Source of the DNA: an uncultured Nioella sp.
Lineage (GTDB): Bacteria; Pseudomonadota; Alphaproteobacteria; Rhodobacterales; Rhodobacteraceae
DNA: 64,000 bases
NCBI GenBank assembly: GCA_947495575.1
Contig: CANLZL010000001.1
Location: 310,001 to 374,000, forward strand
Direction: 5' to 3'
In this document: positions 7,665 through 16,015 of the stretch, in pieces
Layout: every line of letters begins with the position of its first letter
How positions within the stretch are numbered: position 1 is the stretch's first letter
The notes under the pieces: generated by a model
Seen by the model: only the letters and a program-made list of their open reading frames with translations
What the model was told of the DNA's origin: nothing
Database searches by the model: none
Translations under genes and position numbers: made by a program

Positions 7665-8650
7665 GCCGTCTCACGCAAACGCGCGCTGCGCTGACTTCTC
7701 AGAGATTGTTCGGCGCGGTAGGCTGATAGCCTATCAACAACAACCGCGGCCAAAAGAACGCCACCTCGCACGATGTCGTAGATATAGGGTGAGGCGTTCA
7801 TCAGATTCAGGCCATTGTCGATCAGCACGAGGAATACTGCACCGATGACGCTGCCAACAATGGTGCCAGAGCCACCGGTCAGTTTGGTGCCCCCAAGAAT
7901 GACGGCGGCGATGACCGTAAACTCGATCCCAATCCCTATACCCGATTGCAGGCCACCGACACGGGCCAGCAAAACCAAGGCGGCGATACCAGTGACGAAC
8001 CCGCCAATTGCATAGGCCGTGATTGTAACCTTGCCAATTGGCAGGTTGGTTTCTTCAGCCGATCGTTGGGAGTTGCCTAGCGCACGCACAAAGACGCCAA
8101 AACGTGTTTTGTTCAGCAGGTAAATCCCAATCACAAAAATGATCAACAAAAGAATGATAGGCACGGGTATGTTCAGAATCCGGCCATTGCCAAGGAACCC
8201 CATTTCGCGCGGCACTGGTATGTTCTGTGCCCCGGTCAGGTGGATCGCCATGCCACGATAGATCGAATATGTGGCCAAAGTGGTGATCAACGGCGACATT
8301 CGAAACCAAATGACCAAAGCTCCGTTCAACGCACCAAGCAATGTGGCGCAGGATATTGCAGCTGCAAATGCCAGCGGGTACGAGCTTGTATCCAGCATCA
8401 GCTGGGCAAATAGCGCCGATGTAAAGAACAGGATTGCGCCCATCGAAATATCGATCCCGCCCGACAGGATGATATAGGTCATCCCGATGGCCATGATGGC
8501 GGTGACGCTGGCCTGCACCAGCACAGATTGAAAGTTGGAAAAGGTCAGAAAGACCGGTGACATCACCGAAAGAAGGGCGGCAAGGACTATGGTGGCAATT
8601 GCTGCGGCCAGCCATTTTTGTCGGGATAAGAGGGTTTTAAGCTGCGTCAT
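7655..8650 (-). CDS. CUT2/ribose-type ABC transporter permease (distal)
   Basis: This 331-residue, very hydrophobic RbsC-like permease has the family motif region GGIDISMGAILFFTSALF and AVILGGTKLTGGSGT. ATG at 8650 is chosen because GGAGG lies 8 nt upstream; it overlaps the ATPase end by 14 bp. It is the last gene of the leftward four-gene transporter operon and one of two non-identical permeases, which may form a heterodimer. Substrate unknown; see the binding protein entry. Confidence 0.88.
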   Translation of the reverse strand: MTQLKTLLSRQKWLAAAIATIVLAALLSVMSPVFLTFSNFQSVLVQASVTAIMAIGMTYIILSGGIDISMGAILFFTSALFAQLMLDTSSYPLAFAAAISCATLLGALNGALVIWFRMSPLITTLATYSIYRGMAIHLTGAQNIPVPREMGFLGNGRILNIPVPIILLLIIFVIGIYLLNKTRFGVFVRALGNSQRSAEETNLPIGKVTITAYAIGGFVTGIAALVLLARVGGLQSGIGIGIEFTVIAAVILGGTKLTGGSGTIVGSVIGAVFLVLIDNGLNLMNASPYIYDIVRGGVLLAAVVVDRLSAYRAEQSLRSQRSARLRETAQA

Positions 8651-10148
8651 CGCGGGCACCTCCTTCGCTGGCAGCCACGGAAATGATGCGGGCCGGATCA
8701 AATTGATCACGGGTAAATTCGCCCGCGATGCGGCCTTTGCGCATAACCACGATCCGATGTGCCGTGTTCAAAAGTTCCGGTAAATCCGATGAGACGATGA
8801 TGACTCCGGCCCCTTCATGGGCCAACCGGACAATCGTGGCATGAATGTCAAATTTTGCACCGATATCAACGCCTTTAGTCGGTTCGTCGAGGATAATGAC
8901 TTCGGGGGCCGTGACCAACCACCGGCCGATCAGAACCTTTTGTTGATTGCCCCCCGACAGGTCCGAAACATGGTTTTCAATATGCGGGATACGGATGTTC
9001 ATTTCCTCAGCAAGTTCATTGGCTTTGCGCTTTTCTCCTTTGAAACCGATGCCGCGCAATCTGCGTTTGACAAAGGTCAGAATTGACGCCGCAGAAAGAT
9101 TTTCCCTCACTGGCCGGTTCAGAAATAACCCGTTAATCCGCCGATCTTCTGGCACATAGACCACATTGCGGTCTTTCATCTTGGTCACGTTGTGACCGGG
9201 CACTTCTTGCCCATGCACCCAAATCTTGCCCTTGGCGGGCCTGAGGCCAAAGATTGCCTCGGCCAATTCGGTTCGCCCGGCCCCCATCAATCCGGCGATC
9301 CCAAGGATTTCGCCCTTTTTTACGGAAAGGGAGATTTGGTGGAAATCTTCGTTCTCGAAATCTTCCACCCGCAGGGCTTCGTCCGCGGTCGGTTCACTCA
9401 GATCTGGTCGGGCTTCCCCGATCGCGCGCCCCACCATCATTTCCTCGAGGTGATGTTGCGGGACATCTGCCAGTTTGCCATGCCCCACTTGTTCGCCATC
9501 GCGCAGCACCACGTAGCTGTCGCACACGCGGTAGATCTCTTCCATAAAATGCGAGATGAAAATGATCGCCAACCCGCGTTCCTTGAGTTTATCGAGGATG
9601 TTGAAAAGCTTTTCGCGCTCCACGGCGGTCAATGACGTTGTGGGTTCATCCAGAATCAGCACTTTTTCCGCATGCAGCAGTGCCTTGCCAATTTCAACAA
9701 CCTGCTGCTTGCCGGATCCGAGTTGATCGACGGTCACATGCGGATCGATCTCGATACCCAGAAAATCCAATTGCTCAGCTGCAATGCGCTCGGCCTCGGC
9801 CCAATCGACATTGGCTGCTTTGCCGGGCAGGCGGCTGATGCACATGTTTTCGGCTACGGTCAGAGTCTGAAAAAGGCTTAGTTCCTGGTGAACAGCCGAG
9901 ACCCCCAAATCTTCGCCAATGCCGGGCTCCAATTTCTGGCCATCCACCAAAATCTCGCCCTCGGACGGGGCCAGAAGGCTGCACAACATATTCTTTGTTG
10001 TTGATTTTCCCGCACCGTTCTCACCCACAAGGGCAATGATTTCGCCGGGGTGCAGATCGAAGGTGACGTTATGAACCACTGTCTTCCCGGCAAAGGCTTT
10101 GGACAGCCCCCGGACTTGAAGGATGGGTTTTTGTTCTGACTGCGACAT
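8637..10148 (-). CDS. CUT2 sugar-type ABC transporter ATP-binding protein (two nucleotide-binding domains)
   Basis: This 503-residue RbsA/MglA-like protein has two ATPase domains. The first has Walker A GENGAGKST and LGSGKQQ in place of the usual LSxGxxQ. The second has a degenerate Walker A region (GLMGAGRTE) and an intact LSGGNQQK with VIILDEPTKGVD. This asymmetry is normal in the CUT2 family. ATG at 10148 is preferred because GGAGG lies 8 nt upstream; ATG at 10154 overlaps the upstream permease stop. It energises the two flanking permeases. Confidence 0.9.
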   Translation of the reverse strand: MSQSEQKPILQVRGLSKAFAGKTVVHNVTFDLHPGEIIALVGENGAGKSTTKNMLCSLLAPSEGEILVDGQKLEPGIGEDLGVSAVHQELSLFQTLTVAENMCISRLPGKAANVDWAEAERIAAEQLDFLGIEIDPHVTVDQLGSGKQQVVEIGKALLHAEKVLILDEPTTSLTAVEREKLFNILDKLKERGLAIIFISHFMEEIYRVCDSYVVLRDGEQVGHGKLADVPQHHLEEMMVGRAIGEARPDLSEPTADEALRVEDFENEDFHQISLSVKKGEILGIAGLMGAGRTELAEAIFGLRPAKGKIWVHGQEVPGHNVTKMKDRNVVYVPEDRRINGLFLNRPVRENLSAASILTFVKRRLRGIGFKGEKRKANELAEEMNIRIPHIENHVSDLSGGNQQKVLIGRWLVTAPEVIILDEPTKGVDIGAKFDIHATIVRLAHEGAGVIIVSSDLPELLNTAHRIVVMRKGRIAGEFTRDQFDPARIISVAASEGGARDDAA

Positions 10149-10150
10149 GG

Positions 10151-11092
10151 TCATGACCTCCGCCGGGATAGTTTCATGGCAAGCCAAGTGCCGACGAAGA
10201 TCAGCACGCCCTGCACGATCAACTGATCGTAGAAGGGAATACCAATGAGGTTCAGACCATTGATCAGGATCGAAAGCAGCGCCACACCCAGAAGGGTGCG
10301 CAGAACCGAACCTTCGCCACCTTCCATTGCCGTACCGCCCAGAACCACTGCGCCGATGATAATCAGCAGCAACGTATCGCCGACCCCCGGAATGGCGTTG
10401 CCAAGGTTGGCGATGGAGATGAAGCCAGCGAGACCGCCTAAAAGGCCGGACAGGAAGTAAACACTGAATTCGATCTGCGGCACATTGATCCCGGTAAAGC
10501 GCGCTGAGTTGCGGTTTGAACCCACAAGATAAACTTCGCGGCCCCATGTGGTCAGCGTAAGCGCGGCGATGCCGATCAGAACGACACCAAAAGCGATCCA
10601 AGTCACGGCGGGAATGCCGAGCCAGACCCAAAATCCGAAGTCCATCACCCAGAATGGTGTGCCGCGAACCGCGACCCCCTGACTCATCACAAAGGCGATG
10701 CCGCGCGCGATGAGCTGTGTTGCCATCGTGGTGATAAAAGGCGTGAGGCCGAAAATGCCGATCAAGACACCATTGGCCGCGCCGAACCCGGCGCCGACCC
10801 CCATGGCGGTTAAAACCCCCAGTGCCACGTTGTCGGTGGCGGCCATGACAAGGCCAGAAAGGACGGCGCTGGCGCTGATAACGGTCGAGATCGACAGGTC
10901 GATGCCGCCCGTCAGAAACACCAAAGTCATGCCGACTGCGGCAATCAGAACGACCGAGTTCGCGGCCAGCATCGCCTCGACATTACCGGCGTTCAGGAAA
11001 TAGGGGGAAATGGTCGAAAAAGAGACCAAGAGCACGACGATTACAGGGATCGCGGGGTAAAGCCTTGCGGCTGAGGTCAGGGACCTGAACAT
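10151..11092 (-). CDS. CUT2/ribose-type ABC transporter permease (proximal)
   Basis: This 313-residue multi-spanning RbsC-like protein contains FLTGGIDLSISTVISASAV and GGTAMEGGEGSVLRTLLG, which correspond to permease motifs of this family. It lies between the binding protein and ATPase genes. A GC-rich hairpin separates it from the binding protein gene, as often seen where binding protein mRNA must be more abundant. It pairs with the distal permease to form the membrane channel. Confidence 0.9.
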   Translation of the reverse strand: MFRSLTSAARLYPAIPVIVVLLVSFSTISPYFLNAGNVEAMLAANSVVLIAAVGMTLVFLTGGIDLSISTVISASAVLSGLVMAATDNVALGVLTAMGVGAGFGAANGVLIGIFGLTPFITTMATQLIARGIAFVMSQGVAVRGTPFWVMDFGFWVWLGIPAVTWIAFGVVLIGIAALTLTTWGREVYLVGSNRNSARFTGINVPQIEFSVYFLSGLLGGLAGFISIANLGNAIPGVGDTLLLIIIGAVVLGGTAMEGGEGSVLRTLLGVALLSILINGLNLIGIPFYDQLIVQGVLIFVGTWLAMKLSRRRS

Positions 11093-11126
11093 TCTGCCTG
11101 CCTGGTATTCAATGTTTTAAAGGCGA

Positions 11127-11148
11127 CCGCCCGGAAATCTCCGGGCGG
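11127..11148 (-). other. Intercistronic hairpin between binding protein and permease genes
   Basis: CCGCCCGGA and TCCGGGCGG form a perfect 9-bp stem with a 4-nt loop just downstream of the binding protein gene. No T-run follows, so it is more likely an mRNA 3'-end stabiliser or processing site than a full terminator. Confidence 0.55.
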
Positions 11149-11169
11149 CCAGTTTGCGTGCCGAATGAC

Positions 11170-12120
11170 TTAGGGTGCGCCCCAGATCATCGCTGCGTTT
11201 TCTTCGATATTGTCATGGGTGTAGAAGTTGCCGGGGATGACGTTGGTCCGTGGCACTTCATTGCCCGCCATAAGTTCGACGGCCAAGGCAACAGCCGTGC
11301 GACCGGTGGTGTCAAGGTCCATGACCACGATCCCGTCGGCAGTGCCGGCTGCGGTTGCAGTGTAGCCATCATTCGAGCCGTTGATGCCGGTTACAACCAC
11401 ATGGCCTTCTTCCCCGATTGGCACAAGACGGCCAAGATCGGTCAGAACAGTTTCTACTGCGGGAATATGCGTGTCGGTCGCGGCAAAAACACCATGGATG
11501 TTTTCAGACTGCTGGAACGCGTTCTGGGTACCGGACAGAGCGCGGGAGCTATCCCAATCGGTCGGCACTTCGATGATCCTAACATTTTCAAGCGCGGCGA
11601 TTTCTTCACGCCAGCCAGCCGATCTGTCGATGCCGTTTTGGTCGTTCAATGCGCCGATCAGTTCGACAAGCACCACTTCGCCCTCAACACCGGACAGGGC
11701 CTCGGCCATGTAACGACCTGCTTCGCGGCCGTCGAACAGCGAGTCTGGGCCAACAAAGGCCTGCACAACTCGGCTTTCGGGAAGGTCACGGTCATAAGCA
11801 ACCACAGGGATGCCAGCCCGCTGAGCGGCAATCAAGGCGCGTTCGATTGTGTTTTGGTCCACGGCACAAACCAGAATCGCATCGACTTCTTGTGCGATCA
11901 GCGACTGGATCTGAGCATTCTGCGCCTGAGCGTCGCCATCAGCCACAACCTCGATCACCTCAAAACCACGGTCTTCGGCTTCGGCATGGATGGCGTTGTT
12001 GACGCCGACGCGGCTTTCGAAAAGTTGGTCGACGGACAGGCCGATGACGATGTCATCTGCAAAGGCGCCAGAAGCGATGGTTACAGCGCCGGCGAATACG
12101 GCTCCGAGAAGTTTTTTCAT
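11170..12120 (-). CDS. Periplasmic sugar-type substrate-binding protein (CUT2 ABC transporter)
   Basis: This 316-residue protein has a Sec signal peptide (cleavage likely after SGAFA, residue about 21) and a Peripla_BP_4/RbsB-like fold: IGLSVDQLFESRV, LIAQEVDAILVCAVD, VVAYDRDLP and VVVTGINGSNDG. Asp/Arg clusters of the ligand site are kept (YDRD, NGSND). It is first in the leftward transporter operon. No clear match to ribose or xylose proteins can be made by eye. The convergent layout with the DHPS operon suggests, but does not prove, a sulfonate or polyol ligand. Confidence 0.9.
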   Translation of the reverse strand: MKKLLGAVFAGAVTIASGAFADDIVIGLSVDQLFESRVGVNNAIHAEAEDRGFEVIEVVADGDAQAQNAQIQSLIAQEVDAILVCAVDQNTIERALIAAQRAGIPVVAYDRDLPESRVVQAFVGPDSLFDGREAGRYMAEALSGVEGEVVLVELIGALNDQNGIDRSAGWREEIAALENVRIIEVPTDWDSSRALSGTQNAFQQSENIHGVFAATDTHIPAVETVLTDLGRLVPIGEEGHVVVTGINGSNDGYTATAAGTADGIVVMDLDTTGRTAVALAVELMAGNEVPRTNVIPGNFYTHDNIEENAAMIWGAP

Positions 12121-12438
12121 AATTTCCTCCCAATTCGGGTCACGAATTATTGGTTAACGATTGTTAACGACACGATTTGCACCGAATCGTCGATTTTCTC
12201 CTCCACGATTTTCATAAGTGAAAACCGCTTGCATATATAGCGAAATATACAATGTATGCATTAATGAATTGGGGATGAGACCAACGGTCCCAAACAGGCT
12301 GTGTCTTGCGGTAGCTGCGGAGAATGGAATGTCTGATGGGCGTATCACCCGCCCGATGAGCGGTGCGAGAAAACTGTTTCAGCAAAAAGACGAAATTTGA
12401 ACTTGAATATGAAACATGAATCAGTAATCATGTTTGTA
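12121..12438. promoter_or_regulatory. Divergent control region between CUT2 transporter and tetR operon
   Basis: This stretch of about 320 bp has no credible gene. It is AT-rich near 12200-12265 and holds small palindromes: TTTTCA-N4-TGAAAA at 12209-12224 and ATACAATGTAT at 12246-12256. A partial match to the hps operator half-site (CGCTTGCA, 12226-12233) is also present. These may be binding sites for the transporter promoter. The TetR operator at 12412-12435 lies at its right end. Confidence 0.5.
12412..12435. promoter_or_regulatory. TetR-type operator in front of tetR (matches 21670-21693)
   Basis: AAACATGA, eight bases, then TCATGTTT form a perfect 8-bp inverted repeat. A nearly identical site with the same spacing lies upstream of the Liv-type transporter operon. 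Here it sits right at the proposed tetR start, so the regulator probably represses itself. Confidence 0.75.
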
Positions 12439-13032
12439 ATGAAACAAGCAGCTTTACCAAAGACCAAGCGCGGCGTTGAACGCCGTATGCAAATCCTGCG
12501 CGCCGCCGAAGGGGTGATCGCCGAGCAGGGTTTCTCTGCCGCGTCGATCGCAGATATCACGCGGCGTGCCGGAACAGCCCTTGGAACATTCTACATCTAC
12601 TTTGACAGTAAGGAACAAGTCTTTCGTGAACTTGTCCTTGAAATGGGCCAGCTGACCCGCGCCATGGTTGGTGAACAGATTGGCAAAGCCAAGGGCCGGT
12701 TAGAGGCGGAGCGGGTTGGCCTACGGGCCTTTCTGGAGTTTGTTCAGAAAAACCCAGCACTTTACCGCATCGTCGAAGAAGCGCGCTTTGTCGATCCGGA
12801 AGCCTACCAAAGCTATTTTAGTGGCTTTGCCAAAGCCTATGAAAACCAATTGGTCGCCGCAGCGGAAGAGGGCGAGATCAGCCCCGGAGATGCCGAAGTG
12901 CGCGCCTGGGCCTTGATGGGAATTGCAAAAGCCTTGGGAGAGCGGTTTGTCCTCTGGGAAGACGGAAAGGCCGATCTTGAGGCGGTTACAAATGAAGCCT
13001 TTGCCATGATTGCAAATGGGTTGAAGCCATGA
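12439..13032 (+). CDS. TetR/AcrR-family transcriptional regulator
   Basis: This 197-residue protein (start at ATG 12439) has an N-terminal TetR HTH: ILRAAEGVIAEQGFSAASIADI and GTALGTFYIYFDSKEQVF, residues about 15-65. A helical ligand domain follows. In-frame starts upstream (12397, 12409, 12430) would put the operator inside the gene, so the most downstream ATG is preferred. No ribosome site precedes it, so the mRNA may be leaderless. It overlaps the crotonase gene by 4 bp (ATGA). The likely role is control of the CoA-ligase operon and the convergent ABC transporter. An acyl-CoA ligand is plausible but not shown. Confidence 0.85.
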   Translation: MKQAALPKTKRGVERRMQILRAAEGVIAEQGFSAASIADITRRAGTALGTFYIYFDSKEQVFRELVLEMGQLTRAMVGEQIGKAKGRLEAERVGLRAFLEFVQKNPALYRIVEEARFVDPEAYQSYFSGFAKAYENQLVAAAEEGEISPGDAEVRAWALMGIAKALGERFVLWEDGKADLEAVTNEAFAMIANGLKP

Positions 13033-13814
13033 CGCAGCTTGTTTTTACGAGCTTTGCCGACCTTTCCAATGGCGCAACATGTGCGCGTATTCGGCTATCG
13101 GCCCCGCGGGCAAATGCGTTGGAGCCCAAGCTTTTGCGGGCGCTGAACGCGGCCTTGGATGCGGTTGAAAAGGGAAGAGCGGATGTCGTGCTTTTATCGT
13201 CTGCCGGGCGCAACTTCTGTTCAGGCGGCGATGTGGCGTGTTTTGCGCAGGCCGTCGCCGATGGCCGTGGCGTAGATTATGCCAATGACGTCGTTGGCCA
13301 GTTGCAAGCTGTGGTCCTGCGACTTTTGTCGATGTCTCAGGTAATAGGCATTGCGGGCCGCGGGGCGATCACTGGCGGCGGGGCCGGGTTTCTTTTTGCG
13401 TCCGATGTGGCTGTTCTGTCTCCGGATGCATTTGTTCAGCCATTCTATACCCGTGTTGGTTTTGCGCCGGATGGCGGCTGGACGGCGCTCCTGCCGGATT
13501 CCATTGGTGCGGCGCGGGCCTTGTCCTGGCAGCTGGAGAACCGGTCCGTCGCAGCAGAAGAGGCGGTGCAGCTTGGCCTGGCCGCAAAGACTCATCCCGA
13601 TCCGGAAGGCGGGATGCTAGAGCTTTTTTCCCAAATGAATGTCGGATCGGCACGGGAAACCAAGGGTTTGATTTGGGACAGCAAACGCCTGCGACAAGTC
13701 GAGGCGCGACTGAAGTCAGAAGCAAATGCGTTTCGCAAACGGATAAATAAGCCCGATACCATAGAGGGTATGGCGCATTTCCTTAGTAGCGCACGCCAAA
13801 GCAAACATGCCTGA
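13029..13814 (+). CDS. Enoyl-CoA hydratase/isomerase family protein, PaaG-like
   Basis: This 261-residue crotonase has oxyanion-hole motifs NFCSGGDVA (about residues 62-70) and GAITGGGAGFLFASD. Instead of the hydratase Glu pair it has RVGFAPDGGWTALLP, where D148 aligns with the single catalytic Asp of PaaG and delta3-delta2 enoyl-CoA isomerases. Isomerisation of an acyl-CoA is therefore more likely than hydration. It lies between tetR and the CoA ligase with overlaps at both ends, so it probably acts on a product of that ligase. Confidence 0.82.
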   Translation: MTQLVFTSFADLSNGATCARIRLSAPRANALEPKLLRALNAALDAVEKGRADVVLLSSAGRNFCSGGDVACFAQAVADGRGVDYANDVVGQLQAVVLRLLSMSQVIGIAGRGAITGGGAGFLFASDVAVLSPDAFVQPFYTRVGFAPDGGWTALLPDSIGAARALSWQLENRSVAAEEAVQLGLAAKTHPDPEGGMLELFSQMNVGSARETKGLIWDSKRLRQVEARLKSEANAFRKRINKPDTIEGMAHFLSSARQSKHA

Positions 13815-15297
13815 CCTGATCCCTGATATGGCGCGGAAGCGGGCCGAAATCAGCGCCGACGCGCTGGCCTTTCGATGTCAGGCCACTGCGCGCGATTGGA
13901 GTTTCGCCGAAGTGAACGCGGCCGCGGATGCGATTGGACGGGCGTTGCTGGATTGCGGATACGCGCCGGGTGATCGTCTTGCCATTCTGACGCTGAACCG
14001 GGTTGAATTTTTTCTTGTCCTTCTGGCCTGTCAGAAAACTGGCATCATTTTGTGCCCGCTGAACTGGCGCCAACCGGTCCCGGAACTGGCGGATACCCTT
14101 GGCCCGATTAACGCCACAGGGTTGATCTACGATCCGGCCAATGCGGATGTGGCTCTGGCCTTGGTTGAGGCGTTGTCGCTAAAATCCCATTCGATTGCGG
14201 AGGATATCTCTTCCTGGGTCAAACAAGGGGCGGCACCTTTTATTGAGTTTATCGACGCGGAAACGCCCTGGTATCTTTTGTTCACCTCGGGCACCACAGG
14301 CCGGCCCAAGGCCGTTATTCAAACGGCCCGGATGTGCTGGGCGAATGCGATCAATATCGGGCAGGCGATTAACCTGACGTCAAACGACCGCGCTGTTAAC
14401 TTCCTGCCATTGTTTCACACTGCCGGTATCAATCTATACACGCTACCTGTCTTCCTGTTCGGTGGAGTGTCGACGATCTTGCCAAAGTTCGAAGCAAAGG
14501 ACCTGTTGGCCTTGTTGAGATCGGGTGAGGTAAACCAGTTTTTTGGCGTGCCGGCCATTTATCAGGCGTTCAGCATCTCCGATGGGGTCGACAAGGTAAA
14601 TTGGCCAGCAATCCAATGTGGCTGCGGTGGCGCCCCCTTGGCCGAGCCTTTGATCCGCTTCTTTGCACAGCGCGGAACATCGGTTTTGAACGGGTTTGGC
14701 ATGACCGAGACCGGGCCAACGACCTTTTTGATGGATCCCGGAAATGCTGCCAAAAAGATTGGTTCGGTGGGACTTGCTCAGATGATGACCGAATGCCGAT
14801 TGGCAGGAGTTCCCGATGGCGCGCCGGGGCAGGGTGAGATCCTGCTGAAAGGTCCCAATATCACCCCCGGCTATTACGACAATCCAACCGCAACCCAAGC
14901 CACCTTTACCGAAAGCGGCTGGTTGAAAACGGGCGATGTGGGTCTGCGTGACTCTGATGGCTATGTCTTCATTGTTGACCGGATCAAGGACATGTTCATC
15001 TCCGGTGGTGAAAACGTCTATCCAGCCGAAATAGAAAATGCCCTCCATCACCACCCGGAGGTTCTGGAGGCCGCCGTGATAGGCGTGCCAGATGAGAAAT
15101 GGGGTGAGGTCGGTGCGGCCTTCCTGCTTCCAAGACCGGGTGCTGATCTCGATATCACGTCCCTTCGCCCATGGTGTCGAGACCGTTTGGCTGCCTACAA
15201 AATCCCGGCACATTTCCGAATTGTCGATGATTTCCCGCGCACAGCTGCCGGGAAAATCCGCAAACCAGAATTGAGAGAGCATTTTCCATGGAAGTAA
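13807..15297 (+). CDS. Acyl-CoA synthetase (AMP-forming, ANL superfamily)
   Basis: This 496-residue enzyme activates a carboxylic acid to its CoA thioester with ATP. The P-loop-like motif FTSGTTGRPKAV is at residues about 159-170. Also visible are GFGMTETGPT, TGDVGLRDSDGYVFIVDRIKDMFISGGENVYP (in parts) and the C-terminal lysine motif RTAAGKIRKPEL. It is the central enzyme of the operon, overlapping crotonase and hot-dog genes. The substrate is not recognisable; a medium-size or aromatic acid would suit the family. Confidence 0.9.
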   Translation: MPDLIPDMARKRAEISADALAFRCQATARDWSFAEVNAAADAIGRALLDCGYAPGDRLAILTLNRVEFFLVLLACQKTGIILCPLNWRQPVPELADTLGPINATGLIYDPANADVALALVEALSLKSHSIAEDISSWVKQGAAPFIEFIDAETPWYLLFTSGTTGRPKAVIQTARMCWANAINIGQAINLTSNDRAVNFLPLFHTAGINLYTLPVFLFGGVSTILPKFEAKDLLALLRSGEVNQFFGVPAIYQAFSISDGVDKVNWPAIQCGCGGAPLAEPLIRFFAQRGTSVLNGFGMTETGPTTFLMDPGNAAKKIGSVGLAQMMTECRLAGVPDGAPGQGEILLKGPNITPGYYDNPTATQATFTESGWLKTGDVGLRDSDGYVFIVDRIKDMFISGGENVYPAEIENALHHHPEVLEAAVIGVPDEKWGEVGAAFLLPRPGADLDITSLRPWCRDRLAAYKIPAHFRIVDDFPRTAAGKIRKPELREHFPWK

Positions 15298-15644
15298 TGG
15301 CCAAAGACCAATGGATCCCGACCCAGGACGATTTTGATGCTTTCGCGCGCGTTTCGGGCGATGACAACCCGATCCATGTTGATCCGGAGTTTTCGGCCCG
15401 GACAGCCTTTGGGCGCACCGTAAGCCATGGCATGCTGATCTATTCAAAGCTTTGGGGCCTGTTGCAGCGCACCCACCCAAACGCTCGCCAATTGCGTCAA
15501 TCCATGATGTTTCCCAACCCGACCTATGTCGGCGATGAGGTGATCCTGCAGGTCAAGGGCCACCTGCCGGGGCACATTGATATGGTGGCTCATCGCGCGG
15601 CGGACGGGGCAAAGCTGCTGGTCGGTAAGGCAGAGGTGGCGTGA
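15288..15644 (+). CDS. MaoC-like hot-dog hydratase, catalytic half
   Basis: This 118-residue single hot-dog domain has the R-hydratase motif: ARVSGDDNPIHVDPEFS, then FGRTVSHGML, with the catalytic Asp and His present. It overlaps the ligase gene by 10 bp (a second ATG at 15297 is possible) and the next hot-dog gene by 1 bp. MaoC proteins hydrate or dehydrate acyl-CoAs. With the following degenerate partner it may form a heterodimer. Confidence 0.82.
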   Translation: MEVMAKDQWIPTQDDFDAFARVSGDDNPIHVDPEFSARTAFGRTVSHGMLIYSKLWGLLQRTHPNARQLRQSMMFPNPTYVGDEVILQVKGHLPGHIDMVAHRAADGAKLLVGKAEVA

Positions 15645-16000
15645 TGCAGGTCGGGGATCGCGTTGAGGTATCGCGCAGCTATTCAGGCGCGGATATGGTT
15701 CAGTTCGCAGAACTGTCGGGCCATCCGGCAGGTGGGACAGTTCCAGAGCCGCTGATTGCAGGATTGTTTTCCTATCTGCTGGGGGTGAAACTGCCGGGAC
15801 CGGGCACAAATTACCTCAAGCAGGATTTGCAGTTCTTAACGGCGGCCCCGCTGGAGACCGACCTCACGGCAAGCGTGGAAATCACCCGCATTCGCGCTGA
15901 CAAGCAAATCGTCGATTTATGGGCGCGCTGTACCTTGCCAGATGGGTCTGTTGTCTGTGAAGGCAGATCTTTAGTAAAGGCCAAGGATGCAGGCCTTTAG
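15644..16000 (+). CDS. MaoC-like hot-dog protein, non-catalytic half
   Basis: This is a 118-residue protein whose ATG shares its A with the upstream stop (TGATG). The fold pattern VGDRVEVSRSYSGADMVQFAELSG and the beta-strand-rich C-terminus match MaoC-type hot-dog domains. The catalytic NPxH motif is missing: after AELSGH comes PAGGTVPEPLIAG. It is probably a structural partner of the catalytic hot-dog encoded just before it, as HadA is to HadB in mycobacteria. It ends 15 bp from the convergent hydrolase gene. Confidence 0.7.
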   Translation: MQVGDRVEVSRSYSGADMVQFAELSGHPAGGTVPEPLIAGLFSYLLGVKLPGPGTNYLKQDLQFLTAAPLETDLTASVEITRIRADKQIVDLWARCTLPDGSVVCEGRSLVKAKDAGL

Positions 16001-16015
16001 GCGCCCATCCGGCCG

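Noticed and set aside
10149-10631. N-terminal extension of the CUT2 ATPase frame
   Set aside because: It lies wholly inside the permease gene in another frame and has no ATPase motifs.
12209-12256. Small palindromes TTTTCA-N4-TGAAAA and ATACAATGTAT as defined operators
   Set aside because: AT-rich and short, seen once each, and no regulator can be linked to them; recorded only within the intergenic entry.
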